Source: Chitinophagaceae bacterium
GTDB lineage: Bacteria; Bacteroidota; Bacteroidia; Chitinophagales; Chitinophagaceae
Reading direction: 5' to 3'
DNA: 64,000 nucleotides
Assembly: GCA_947446645.1 (NCBI GenBank)
Contig: CANFHA010000003.1
Location: 186,001 to 250,000, forward strand
Shown here: positions 9,013-17,502 of the stretch, piece after piece
Layout: each line of letters opens with the position of its first letter
Position numbering within the stretch: position 1 is the stretch's first letter
The notes under the pieces: model-generated
Databases searched by the model: none
What the model was told of the DNA's origin: nothing
What the model saw: the letters and a program-made list of their open reading frames with translations, nothing else
Made by a program: the position numbers and the translations under genes

Positions 9013-9273
9013 ATGTCAGACGCGCTTGATAAAAAGTTGCAAACTGCTATTAATAGGCTAACCGATAAACAAAAAAAAGCTGTTCTTGGTATCGTAAATG
9101 TATTTGTGGAAGATACATCGTCAGACCATTGGAATAACAAAGATTTCGTAGCTGAGATGAATGATCGCTCTCATGAATATGCTACTGGTAATGCGCAGTT
9201 AATCTCGCTTGATGAAGTGGAAAAGAAAGCGGCAAGGGCAACAGAGAAACTTAAACTGAAAAGGGCTAGTTAA
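9013..9273 (+). CDS. Putative antitoxin of second ParE-type module
   Basis: 86 residues. The N-terminal half is helical and Lys-rich (LQTAINRLTDKQKKAVLGIV). The C-terminus carries ISLDEVEKKAARATEK, similar to the toxin-contacting helix of small addiction-module antitoxins. Its last base is the first base of the toxin frame at 9273 (TAATG junction), so translation is coupled. Identification rests largely on the partner. It does not obviously align with the antitoxin at 5619 beyond general character. Confidence 0.6.
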   Translation: MSDALDKKLQTAINRLTDKQKKAVLGIVNVFVEDTSSDHWNNKDFVAEMNDRSHEYATGNAQLISLDEVEKKAARATEKLKLKRAS

Positions 9274-9581
9274 TGAGTGCGGTTTTTTCCTATTATCTCC
9301 TTCCCCGTGCAGAAAAAGAATACCTCGCCTCATACTTATGGTACGAAGAACAACAAGACGGGTTGGGGAAGCGTTTCGCTGATTGCTTTAGAAAGAAGCT
9401 TCACTACATTTCCGCAAACCCTGACCTTTACGCTAAAAAGAAGGGCCGATTTTATGAGACAGCTTTAGGAAAACCATTTCCATTTGTAATAATATTTCAA
9501 GTAGACAAAAAGCGCAGTTGAATTGTTGTAACATCAGTTTTCCATACCAGCCGTCACCCAGGGAGCCGATACAAGAAATAA
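9273..9581 (+). pseudogene. RelE/ParE-family toxin with premature in-frame TGA
   Basis: The frame starts like a ParE toxin (YLLPRAEKEYLASYLWYEEQ, DGLGKRFADCF, ISANPDLYAKKKGRFYETAL, FPFVIIFQVDKKRS) but meets TGA at 9519-9521 after 82 codons. In the same frame directly after it, the missing C-terminal strand continues (IVVTSVFHTSRHPGSRYKK) and ends at TAA 9579-9581. Ignoring the TGA, it would be 102 codons, matching the 104-residue toxin at 5837. A single substitution therefore explains the lesion. The truncated product lacks the strand containing the conserved HTSR-like turn and is probably inactive. Confidence 0.75.
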
Positions 9582-9769
9582 ATTTAAAAAATTACTGGTA
9601 CAGGTGCAAATACGCCGTTGTTTTAATTATCACTACTCTTCCATTCGATACTTTATTGACATTTTTTCATGTTGCTTATTGCATATTTCCTTATCACTGG
9701 CCACAACAAGGATTTAGTAATAAGGGACAAAGCGGGAAGCAATTCGCATACGCTCAACTAACGGCTTGA

Positions 9770-10141
9770 TTAACACACTTTATTCGGGTTATCAAAGTTT
9801 TCGCTTTGGTCCTCATGCGCAGGCGCATCCAGGCACTTGAAATCTTTTTCCAGCAGCAGGAACAACTTTTTACCATTACCGGTATCTATGTTGTTTTCAT
9901 AGCCTACTCTCTCAGTCGTCGTCCACTCTGCCGCCATAGATGGCGGCACAAGCATCGACATTTTTATACCTGTAAAGCTCGCTGAAAGTTCAGTTGCAGT
10001 TGAGTCCCTGCGCAATGCATAGATGAACAGCTGGTTGCCCACTTCAGTGCGCTCCTCCAGGTAGCCCGTTCTGCCAAATTCTTCTACTTCCGGGCGGGTG
10101 AGGCGCATGCGTATGGAGTTCCCTTTTATCCTGATCTTCAT
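9770..10141 (-). CDS. Small DUF7009-like protein next to fdhD
   Basis: 123 residues. It opens with MKIRIKGNSIRMRLTRPEVE and contains a KLFLLLEKDFKCLDAPAHED segment and a C-terminal NPNKV. I associate this pattern with the DUF7009 family, which commonly sits beside molybdoenzyme maturation genes in Bacteroidota; that association is from memory and is not certain. The start lies 4 bp after the fdhD stop on the same strand, so the two almost certainly share a transcript. It has no signal peptide, so it is likely cytoplasmic. Its biochemical role is unknown. Confidence 0.55.
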   Translation of the reverse strand: MKIRIKGNSIRMRLTRPEVEEFGRTGYLEERTEVGNQLFIYALRRDSTATELSASFTGIKMSMLVPPSMAAEWTTTERVGYENNIDTGNGKKLFLLLEKDFKCLDAPAHEDQSENFDNPNKVC

Positions 10142-10145
10142 AAGG

Positions 10146-10973
10146 CTAAATTACAATTCTTTCGGCACCCGAATAAATATTGAACCGCTCACCGCGCAGA
10201 AAACCAACCAGTGTCATGCCCCATTCCTCCGCAGTCTCCGCTGCCAGGCTAGATGGTGCGCCCACTGCGGCTACTATCTTTATCCCGGCCATTACGGCTT
10301 TCTGCACCAGCTCAAAACTGGCGCGGCCGCTAAGCAGCAATATATGTTCATCCAGCGGTAAAAGCTCTTTCGTGAGCGCCGCGCCTATCAGCTTGTCCAG
10401 CGCATTGTGCCGGCCTATATCTTCCCGGCTCAGCAGCAGCTTGCCTTCCAGATCAAAGAGCGCACAGCCATGCAGCCCGCCGGTGTTTTCGAATACTTCC
10501 TGTTCTTTGCGCAGCAAATCCGGCAACTGGTAAATGAGCGATGCATCTACCCGTAGCTTATCGTGCGTATCCGGCAGGGGGCAGGCGGTACGCACTGCTT
10601 CTATCGAAGCCTTGCCGCATACCCCGCAGCTAGATGTAGTATAAAAATTACGTTCCAGGTTTCTAATGGCGGGCTCTATGGTCTCATGGAGCGAGACGAG
10701 CACCACATTTTCATTATCTTCTTTTGGGTGGCTCACTGTTGTTATGTCGGCAGCTTTAGCAATGATGCCCTCGGTATATAAGAACCCGATCGCGAGTTCG
10801 TCATCATTGCCCGGTGTGCGCATGGTAACTGAAATATTCTTTCTTATAAGGTTCGTTTGCGGCCCATACTCCAGCCTTATTTCCATGGGTACTTCTGCGG
10901 CCAGCAGATCATCTGTGTCGGTGACATTGGTGGCATTTACTTTTCTTACGGATGTAGGGGAAACGGATAGCAT
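10146..10973 (-). CDS. fdhD: Formate dehydrogenase accessory sulfurtransferase FdhD
   Basis: 275 residues, the normal length. FdhD transfers sulfur from a cysteine desulfurase to the molybdenum cofactor of formate-dehydrogenase-type enzymes. The catalytic loop SSCGVCGKAS gives Cys116 and Cys119. Other family landmarks are ELAIGFLYTEGII, TGGLHGCALFD, SREDIGRHNALDKLIG and LSGRASFELVQKA. It is followed by the DUF7009-like gene. Its likely client is the FdhF/YdeP protein encoded at 6167-8485 on the same strand. The toxin-antitoxin pair and the 8546 gene lie between them on the opposite strand, so the original operon may have been split. Confidence 0.93.
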   Translation of the reverse strand: MLSVSPTSVRKVNATNVTDTDDLLAAEVPMEIRLEYGPQTNLIRKNISVTMRTPGNDDELAIGFLYTEGIIAKAADITTVSHPKEDNENVVLVSLHETIEPAIRNLERNFYTTSSCGVCGKASIEAVRTACPLPDTHDKLRVDASLIYQLPDLLRKEQEVFENTGGLHGCALFDLEGKLLLSREDIGRHNALDKLIGAALTKELLPLDEHILLLSGRASFELVQKAVMAGIKIVAAVGAPSSLAAETAEEWGMTLVGFLRGERFNIYSGAERIVI

Positions 10974-11313
10974 AGATCAAGACTCTCGATTGAATTTTAA
11001 ATATAAGCATGTTCTTGCTGTGTCTCAGGTCTATTGTTTATCAAGGTAACATTCGGTAGACCTTTTTCGAACAATAGATGCATCATTTAACCTCATTAAA
11101 TAGATATGTTTCAAAAATACCAAATAGTTTTTAGCTGTCGCTGAAAGTATACCCTACGGTTTATATTTAATCGATAGCGGTAGGTTAATTATTTTTCCAA
11201 AAAAGGATATGATATCTGGCGCGCGTGTTAGTACATATGTGTAACCCCAAAAAACCGGCTAAAGTTTTTACACTAAAGCCGGTTGCTATTGGTTATTAAT
11301 ATTTATTGTTTCC
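10974..11313. other. Intergenic stretch without a gene
   Basis: About 340 bp between the fdhD start and the end of the endonuclease gene. It is AT-rich, and apart from the terminator hairpin at 11253-11284 I see no coding frame, RNA gene or strong promoter in it. Confidence 0.5.
11253..11284 (-). terminator. Terminator of endonuclease gene
   Basis: AACCGGCT (11253-11260) pairs with AGCCGGTT (11277-11284). On the minus strand the stem is followed by a run of T, as in an intrinsic terminator placed about 30 bp after the stop of the endonuclease gene ending at 11314. Confidence 0.65.
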
Positions 11314-12702
11314 TTAGCTTGTAGGCCCGTTGTCTACTTGAGCTTCAATCACAGCCTGTATAGTTGTAGAAACATTGTTGAGGAAATCGTATCCTGTTGC
11401 GGCTTCGATAGCGTCTACCTTTGTCCGGTAATAGTCCCAGGTATGTGCACTTACCGATTGTGTGTTTGGCATGTCTATTGCAATCACGCGGGTGGCAGTT
11501 GTTACGCGGCTTACATCGCCGGTACCTACAGGCATTATTACTGCAATTTTCCAGAAGTGGGAGGGGACATTAATAGCGCCGCTTGCAATAGTATTTGTCG
11601 TTCCTCCATTGCTACCGCTTCCACCCTGCCCATACCACCCTGCAATTATATAAAGTTCATTGCCTGTTGTGGTAAGCGTCCTGCAATAGGATTCGAAAGC
11701 TTCCCATGTTACCTGGTTCATATTAGGTGCCTGTGCCGTCATGTTTGTCATAAGGAAGGTAGCTGCATTGTCTGTACTGCTGCCGTTACGGTCGCCCGAT
11801 GGGCAAAGATGGCCTCGGTCGAACCCCGTACCCGTATAATTGGAAGTAGAAGCGTGAAAATAGCTGGACAGCAATGATGCATCCGAAGTAAAACAATCGC
11901 AGCGGGTAGCTGAACCCAACCATGCGCTGCTAAGATGCCAGCTCACCCAGTTGGCTTCGCCTTTTGAGTTGTTGTAAGAAAGTGTGTATTGTGTTTTTAC
12001 CATAAGGTAATTATTGGCATTTGTAGTGCTGGCTCCGCTCGGATTGCCCATAGCCATATTATCATCCCTGGTTGCAGGGCCCCCTACTGTGCCTCCGCCA
12101 GTGCCGCCTCCACCGGTTGTTCCAGAATTGTCGGTGATAGTAATATCGTCAATATTGAGTCTGCCGCCTGTAAGCTTGCGCACCTGGAACCGTATGTTAC
12201 CTGAAACGCTCATGGTATAAGTAGCAACGCTGAGCGTGGTAGATGATGTGGTTGTAGTGCCACCAGTCTGTGTCCACGTGCTGCCGCTGTTTGAAGAATA
12301 CCACAACTGCCATGTGCTGGATGCATCAGTGCCATAAACGCCATGTGCAATGGTTACCTGGCTGGCACCACCGTTAACATCGAAATTCATAGTTATTGTT
12401 CCCGTATTTTGTACGCGTATGGATTTTGTGCCGTTCTTCCGGTCAGAGGTTGTGCTGCCGATCAGTGCGTCGTTTAGGTCCCACACTCCTGTGCCCAGAG
12501 TTACTACCGCATCTGCGTACGCAGCTTTGGTTCCTGATTCAAATGTTTCCGGCCAGCCGGTATACAGAGCCCTTGCTTCTGTATGATGAGGTGCCACAGT
12601 TGTGGCTGCGGGTGTTATCAGCGCGCTGCTCTTGTCTTTTGAGCAATTGCTCATACCAAGCAAAACGGTAAGCGTTGTAATCAGCAAAAGTATTCTTTTC
12701 AT
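11314..12702 (-). CDS. Secreted lipoprotein DNA/RNA non-specific endonuclease, copy 1
   Basis: 462 residues. A lipoprotein signal ends in LGMSNC (lipid Cys20). Residues about 45-192 form a beta-sandwich-like domain (GWPETFESG, LYTG..., GGRLNIDDITIT). A Gly/Thr linker (about 193-210) leads to an NUC1/NucA-type nuclease domain. The active-site motif DRGHLCPSGDR gives His298 as general base, and TNMTAQAPNMNQVTWE carries the metal-binding Asn region. Such enzymes cut DNA and RNA outside the cytoplasm for nutrition, biofilm turnover or antagonism. It is downstream of a full-length paralogue at 12808 on the same strand, with a terminator at 11253-11284. Confidence 0.88.
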   Translation of the reverse strand: MKRILLLITTLTVLLGMSNCSKDKSSALITPAATTVAPHHTEARALYTGWPETFESGTKAAYADAVVTLGTGVWDLNDALIGSTTSDRKNGTKSIRVQNTGTITMNFDVNGGASQVTIAHGVYGTDASSTWQLWYSSNSGSTWTQTGGTTTTSSTTLSVATYTMSVSGNIRFQVRKLTGGRLNIDDITITDNSGTTGGGGTGGGTVGGPATRDDNMAMGNPSGASTTNANNYLMVKTQYTLSYNNSKGEANWVSWHLSSAWLGSATRCDCFTSDASLLSSYFHASTSNYTGTGFDRGHLCPSGDRNGSSTDNAATFLMTNMTAQAPNMNQVTWEAFESYCRTLTTTGNELYIIAGWYGQGGSGSNGGTTNTIASGAINVPSHFWKIAVIMPVGTGDVSRVTTATRVIAIDMPNTQSVSAHTWDYYRTKVDAIEAATGYDFLNNVSTTIQAVIEAQVDNGPTS

Positions 12703-12807
12703 TTAATCGTTATTTTATATCCGGTAAATTTAATAGCATTATATTAATTGACCATTATTTTATTATTACTAATTTAAAATCAACGGTATAAATATAGCTT
12801 GCTAACA

Positions 12808-14223
12808 TTATCTGGTCGGCCCGTTGTCAGTGTGTGATTCAATTACAGCCTGCACACTTGTCGATACGTTCGAAAGGAAATCATAGCCGGTAAAGCGCTC
12901 TATGGCATCTACACTGGTGCGGTAATAGTCCCAGTGCTGAGCACTCACCGCCTGTGTGTTAGGCATATCTATAGCTATTACGCGGGTTTGTGTTGTTATG
13001 CGGTTCACATCATTTGTGCCTTCTGGCAGTATCACGGCTATTTTCCAGAAGTGTGACGGTACATTTATCTTGCCGCCATCTATATTGTTGGTTGTGCCGC
13101 CATTCCTGCCATTTCCGCCGCTTGATGTGCCTCCGGCTATTATATACAATTCATTGCCTGCGGCCGCGAGTTTCCGGCAATATTCTTCAAAGGCTTCCCA
13201 GGTTACCTCGTTCATATTTGGGGCCTGCGGTGTCATATTCGTCATCAGGAAGGTGCGGGCATTATCAGTGTCACTGCAAGTGCGGTCGCCCGATGGGCAT
13301 AGATGGCCGCGGTCAAATCCGCTGCCGGAATAGTTTGAGGTGACTACTTTAAGGTATCCAACGGGTAGGGTAGCGTCTGGCTCAAAACAGTTACACCGGT
13401 CTGCAGCACCCAGCCATGATTTGCTCAGATGCCAGCTCACCCAGTTGGCGATACCTTTCGAGTTGTTGTAAGAAAGCGCATACTGGTGTTTCACCATCAG
13501 GTAGTTGTCCTGGTTAGTTGCATTTGCTGTGGCACCACTGGGATTGCCCATCGCCATATTGTCGTCATACACATTCTCAACCTCTGTACTTTTCTGTTGA
13601 GCGGGTGGCGCAATTTCACTGCCATTGGAGGTAATACTGAAGTCGTCTATATTCAGCCTGCCGCCGGTCAGTTTTCTTAGCTGGAAGCGGACATTGCCAC
13701 TCACGCACATAGTATAGGTAGCAGCGCTCAGCGTGGCAGATGATGTAGTGGTAATATCACCCGTCTGTGTCCACTTGTTCCCTCCATCTGTAGAATACCA
13801 AAGCCCCCATGTGCTCTCTCCGTCTTTCCCGAAGACAGCATGTTGTATGGTTACTTCGCTGGCGCCACGCACCACATCAAAGGTCATAGTCAGTGTGCCT
13901 GTTTTCGCTATCCTGGCTGATTTTGCCCCGTTTTTTCCATCTCCCTGCTGGCTGCCAATCAGTGCATTGTCCAGGTCCCACACCCCGGTAGCGAGGGTCA
14001 CGGCGCCATCGCCATAGGCACCTTTACTCCCGGCTTCAAATGTTTCCGGCCATCCTGCGTATACCTGCTTTTTATTTCCGGTAGGTGGAGTAGCGACTTG
14101 TGTGGCAACGCTAGTTGTTGTGGTTGTCGTTTGCCCGGTATTGGCAGCGCCCGCTCCGCCGGAGCACGCGCACATGGTCAATACGATCAAAGGGAAAATC
14201 AGCAGGGAAAGTTTTCTTTTCAT
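12808..14223 (-). CDS. Secreted DNA/RNA non-specific endonuclease, copy 2
   Basis: 471 residues, with the same layout as the 11314 gene: lipoprotein-like leader (LTMCAC, lipid Cys18 or Cys20), Thr-rich stretch, beta-sandwich domain (GWPETFEAG ... GGRLNIDDFSIT), linker, nuclease domain with DRGHLCPSGDR (His307). The two proteins align end to end by eye, and about 105 bp separate the genes, so this is a tandem duplication. The linker is Pro/Gln/Glu-containing instead of the Gly-rich linker of copy 1, and an extra ERFTGYDF segment replaces EAATGYDF near the end. Which copy came first cannot be told. Confidence 0.88.
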   Translation of the reverse strand: MKRKLSLLIFPLIVLTMCACSGGAGAANTGQTTTTTTSVATQVATPPTGNKKQVYAGWPETFEAGSKGAYGDGAVTLATGVWDLDNALIGSQQGDGKNGAKSARIAKTGTLTMTFDVVRGASEVTIQHAVFGKDGESTWGLWYSTDGGNKWTQTGDITTTSSATLSAATYTMCVSGNVRFQLRKLTGGRLNIDDFSITSNGSEIAPPAQQKSTEVENVYDDNMAMGNPSGATANATNQDNYLMVKHQYALSYNNSKGIANWVSWHLSKSWLGAADRCNCFEPDATLPVGYLKVVTSNYSGSGFDRGHLCPSGDRTCSDTDNARTFLMTNMTPQAPNMNEVTWEAFEEYCRKLAAAGNELYIIAGGTSSGGNGRNGGTTNNIDGGKINVPSHFWKIAVILPEGTNDVNRITTQTRVIAIDMPNTQAVSAQHWDYYRTSVDAIERFTGYDFLSNVSTSVQAVIESHTDNGPTR

Positions 14224-14305
14224 AAGTAGATGCCCCGTAAAATGCAGAGGATCATTGCAATATTATCATTTTCTCTTTCAATTCCATCCCATATATCTTT
14301 ACGCT

Positions 14306-14722
14306 ATGGACAAGCGTTTTAACATCCGTGTATACGGTATCTGGATACAGAATGGGAAGATACTGGTAAATGAAGAGCAGATACGCGGCCGGAGCATTAT
14401 TAAGTTTCCCGGCGGTGGGCTGGATTGGGGAGAGGGCACCAAAGACTGCCTGATACGTGAGTGGAAGGAAGAACTGGATATAGATATTGAAGTAGTTAGT
14501 CACTATTACACCACCGATTTTTTTCAGCCCTCAGCCTTCGATAGTTCACAGGTCATAAGTATCTATTACATGGTAACAGCAGTTTTACCATCTGTTATGA
14601 TAAACAAAGTATCGAACGAGCGCACTTACTGGATGGATCTGAAAGATGTTTCTGCAGATACGTTCACATTGGCCATTGATAAATTAGTTGGTGGTATGCT
14701 GCAAGTTGCGTTATGTATATAA
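14306..14722 (+). CDS. Nudix hydrolase
   Basis: 138 residues from the ATG at 14306; an upstream extension lies antisense to the endonuclease gene and is rejected. The Nudix box is complete: Gly37, Glu43, then REWKEELDI with Arg51, Glu52, Glu55 and Glu56. Family members hydrolyse nucleoside diphosphates linked to another moiety. The short domain and FPGGGLDWGE fit a housecleaning or NTP-pyrophosphohydrolase type, but the substrate is unknown. TATCTTTA at 14294-14301 is a plausible -7 element immediately before the start. It diverges from the endonuclease pair. Confidence 0.85.
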   Translation: MDKRFNIRVYGIWIQNGKILVNEEQIRGRSIIKFPGGGLDWGEGTKDCLIREWKEELDIDIEVVSHYYTTDFFQPSAFDSSQVISIYYMVTAVLPSVMINKVSNERTYWMDLKDVSADTFTLAIDKLVGGMLQVALCI

Positions 14723-14815
14723 AAGCTAATTTATATGCAACGCGTCCGCCAGATATTGTGCTCTTTTTTAAAAAGTGCTGGATGTAATATGCTATAAGCA
14801 ATAGTAATAACCCTA

Positions 14816-14848
14816 TTGCCGGATAACTTAAGATACCGCTTACCTTTG
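14816..14848 (+). promoter_or_regulatory. Bacteroidota-type promoter of ABC exporter gene
   Basis: TTG at 14816-14818, a 22-bp spacer, then TACCTTTG at 14841-14848, matching the TTG/TAnnTTTG consensus of Bacteroidota sigma-ABfr. Only 5 bp separate this box from the ATG at 14854, so the transcript would be leaderless or nearly so. Confidence 0.6.
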
Positions 14849-14853
14849 CCGCC

Positions 14854-16644
14854 ATGAAATTATTAATGTCCTACCTCAGCCGTTACAAGCTGATGATACT
14901 GCTTGCCATGGTACTGGCGGCAATCAACCAAAGTTTCTCCTTGTTCAACCCAATAATATCCGGTAAAATACTGGATAATTTTGTTAATCATCCGTTTACA
15001 GACAAGGCGGGCCACGCCCGTACCATAAACGTATACTTGCGTGAGGCATTAAATCCCATACTTATGATCATGGGTTTTGCCATGATATCCAGGATAGCGA
15101 AAAACTTCCAGGATTACACCGTAAATGTGGTCATCCAGAAATATGGCGCACAGCTTTATACCGATGGTCTGAAACATGCACTTCGCCTTCCTTACCAGGA
15201 CTTTGAAGACCAGAGCAGCGGACAAACACTGTCCGTATTGCAGAAAGTACGAGCAGATTGCGAAAAATTCATCCAGTCATTTTTCAACGTGCTGCTGCCT
15301 ACTATTATCGGTATTGTGTTTGTTATCATTTACTGTGTGCCTATCAGCCCCTACCTGCCACTGGTATACCTGGGTGGTGCATTGGTGCTGGGACTGCTTA
15401 CCAGCGCACTGAGCAAGAAGATCAAAACAGTGCAGAAGAACATCGTTCGCGAGACAAATGCATTAGCCGGATCTACCACAGAATCGCTGCGTAATATAGA
15501 ACTCGTAAAAAGCCTTGGCCTCACAGACCAGGAAATACGCCGCCTCAATGCCACAACAATTAAGATACTAAAACTGGAGCTGAGGAAGGTGCGTAGCATC
15601 CGTACCATATCTTTTATACAAGGTACGTTTGTTAACTTCCTGCAGCAGGTGATCGTAATGACTTTCCTGTACTTTATATTCAAGGGAGCTATTACACCCG
15701 GTCAGTACCTTTCGCTTACGTTCTTCTCTTTCTTCATTCTACAACCCATGCAGGAGATAGGGAATGTTATACTTTCTTACCGTGAAGCTGAGGCATCGCT
15801 GAACAATATGCAGACGCTTTTCGACAAGCCCGTGGAGTTTAAGCCTGAGCGGCCCGAAGCTATAAACGGCATCAACGAAGTAAAATTTACAGACGTAACC
15901 TTCAAGCACAACAGCGCCAGCAAGCCGGCACTGGATGGTATCTCGTTTAATGTGAAGCTGGGTGAAACGGTAGCCTTTGTTGGCCCGTCGGGTAGTGGTA
16001 AAACCACGCTGGTGAAATTGCTGGTTGGTTTGTACCATCCCATTAAGGGCCACATATACTACAACGGCCATGATGAAGCCAATATAGACTATGAAGAGCT
16101 GCGCCGCCAGATGGGCCTTGTTACGCAGGATCCTCAGCTGTTTTCCGGCACCATTCGTGAGAATCTTTTGTTCGTGAACCCTGGTGCTACTGAGGCAGAT
16201 ATCAATGCGGCCCTGCAAAAGGCTGCGTGTCAGAACCTGCTTGCCCGCGCCGAAAAGGGACTGGACACTGTGATAGGCGAAGGTGGATTAAAGCTCTCGG
16301 GTGGTGAGCGCCAGCGCCTGTCTATAGCACGCGCACTGTTGCGCCAGCCACGCCTCATGATATTCGATGAGGCCACTTCCGCCCTCGATTCGCTCACGGA
16401 AGATGAGATATCACAGACCATGCGCAGCATCACTTCTCAGCGCCAGCATATAACCATAATGATCGCCCACCGCCTGTCCACCATCATGCATGCCGACCGT
16501 ATTTATGTGCTGGAACAAGGCAATGTAATAGAAACAGGCAACCATGCTACACTGCTTGAAGAAAAAGGCCTCTACTACGCCATGTGGCGCCAGCAGATAG
16601 GCGAGCGCAAAGAACAGGCAAACAAGAAAGCAATGGCCAATTAA
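14854..16644 (+). CDS. ABC exporter, fused permease and ATPase
   Basis: 596 residues, a half-transporter of the MsbA/MDR type. The transmembrane domain occupies residues about 12-310 with roughly six helices. The nucleotide-binding domain has Walker A GPSGSGKTT (377-385), Q-loop VTQDPQLFSGTIRENL, signature LSGGERQ (481-487), Walker B LMIFDEATSALD (501-512) and a switch His in IAHRLSTI. It would act as a homodimer exporting lipid, peptide or drug; the cargo is not evident. No peptidase domain is present. The promoter at 14816-14848 and the strong hairpin at 16727-16767 frame a single-gene transcript. Confidence 0.92.
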   Translation: MKLLMSYLSRYKLMILLAMVLAAINQSFSLFNPIISGKILDNFVNHPFTDKAGHARTINVYLREALNPILMIMGFAMISRIAKNFQDYTVNVVIQKYGAQLYTDGLKHALRLPYQDFEDQSSGQTLSVLQKVRADCEKFIQSFFNVLLPTIIGIVFVIIYCVPISPYLPLVYLGGALVLGLLTSALSKKIKTVQKNIVRETNALAGSTTESLRNIELVKSLGLTDQEIRRLNATTIKILKLELRKVRSIRTISFIQGTFVNFLQQVIVMTFLYFIFKGAITPGQYLSLTFFSFFILQPMQEIGNVILSYREAEASLNNMQTLFDKPVEFKPERPEAINGINEVKFTDVTFKHNSASKPALDGISFNVKLGETVAFVGPSGSGKTTLVKLLVGLYHPIKGHIYYNGHDEANIDYEELRRQMGLVTQDPQLFSGTIRENLLFVNPGATEADINAALQKAACQNLLARAEKGLDTVIGEGGLKLSGGERQRLSIARALLRQPRLMIFDEATSALDSLTEDEISQTMRSITSQRQHITIMIAHRLSTIMHADRIYVLEQGNVIETGNHATLLEEKGLYYAMWRQQIGERKEQANKKAMAN

Positions 16645-16726
16645 GTTCCTGGAGGCGTTCTCATTTATCTGCCTTGCGTTACTGAATATTGTAAGGTTTG
16701 CAACACCTGATTAACCAGTGGTTTAT

Positions 16727-16767
16727 AAACGAAAGAAGCTCAAAATATTTTTGAGCTTCTTTCGTTT
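16727..16767. terminator. Strong perfect hairpin terminator
   Basis: A perfect 19-bp stem (arms 16727-16745 and 16749-16767) with a TAT loop, flanked by A and T tracts. It closes the ABC exporter transcript. It also argues that the next gene starts at 16787 and not at the upstream in-frame ATG at 16718, which would place the hairpin inside the reading frame. Confidence 0.75.
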
Positions 16768-16786
16768 TAGGCCTAATTTTAGTTGT

Positions 16787-17476
16787 ATGATGCGGATAAA
16801 TCTTATTCTTATTTTACTGCTGGCAGCCACCCTTAACAGGGCAAACGGGCAGGACACCATTGCAAAACAGCCGGCAAATTCCGCTTATAAATACTGGACT
16901 GCAAAGCTACCGCTGCTGAACATACTGGATCTATCCTGCCCAAACCTGATGCTGGGCGCTGAGCGTCGCCTGGACAAGCACAATGCCGTGCAGCTATTGG
17001 GTGGCATAAGCCGGGATCAATACGGAAGCGAAACCGCAGGCGGAGGATCTGTAGTAAATGGCTACAGGCTGAAAGGAGAGTACCGCAGGTATTTTCATGT
17101 AAAGCGGAATTTTGCATTTTACGCCGCCGCTGAAGTCTTCTATACCAGATACCGCCACTACACCAGTGACTCCTTTATAAGCACAGGGTCGGGCGTACAC
17201 TACAACGATAAATATTACCTGCACAAGAATATGTGGGGTGCAGACGTAAAGTGGGGCCTGCAGCGCATGATAGGACAGCATTTTATGTTCGAAGTATTTG
17301 CAGGTCTTGGCTTTAAATCTAAAACAGTGACGCAGACCAACAGATCTGCGCCATCAGATGCCGCAGTGCCAAAACATGTTGTGGACATCAACTTGTACTC
17401 TATTGCCAATGAACTGGGCATCTACACCACCATAGCTATGCCGGTAAACTTTGTGATCGGCTACAAATTTCGCTAA
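16787..17476 (+). CDS. Outer-membrane beta-barrel protein, DUF3575-like
   Basis: 229 residues from ATG 16787 (a second ATG follows at 16790). The signal peptide is MMRINLILILLLAATLNRANG. The mature part alternates hydrophobic and polar residues with aromatic strand ends, and contains LPLLNILDLSCPNLMLGAERRL, LKGEYRRYFHVKRNFAFYAAAEV and a final aromatic-basic YKFR. This fits the small barrel proteins grouped as DUF3575. The role is unknown. TAATTTTA at 16774-16781 could be its -7 element. It converges with the OstA-like gene. Confidence 0.6.
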   Translation: MMRINLILILLLAATLNRANGQDTIAKQPANSAYKYWTAKLPLLNILDLSCPNLMLGAERRLDKHNAVQLLGGISRDQYGSETAGGGSVVNGYRLKGEYRRYFHVKRNFAFYAAAEVFYTRYRHYTSDSFISTGSGVHYNDKYYLHKNMWGADVKWGLQRMIGQHFMFEVFAGLGFKSKTVTQTNRSAPSDAAVPKHVVDINLYSIANELGIYTTIAMPVNFVIGYKFR

Positions 17477-17487
17477 CCGATATAACT

Positions 17488-17502
17488 GACCAACCAATCA
17501 AC
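17488..17502. repeat. CCAACCAATCAAC dispersed repeat copy
   Basis: A short copy of the CCAACCAATCAAC phrase overlapping the 3' end of the OstA-like gene. Related runs lie at 20797-20838 and 24029-24055. Confidence 0.35.

Noticed and set aside
9518-9769. 83-codon frame after the broken toxin
   Set aside because: It is a shifted reading of the toxin's own C-terminus followed by AT-rich sequence; no independent protein pattern.
9013-14223. Possible defence or contact-toxin island (toxin-antitoxin plus nucleases)
   Set aside because: The nucleases are secreted lipoproteins without immunity partners or polymorphic-toxin delivery domains, and no restriction, helicase or phage-defence genes are present.
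16718-16786. Earlier start for the DUF3575-like gene
   Set aside because: This start would put a 19-bp terminator hairpin inside the reading frame and precede the signal peptide with 23 basic residues.
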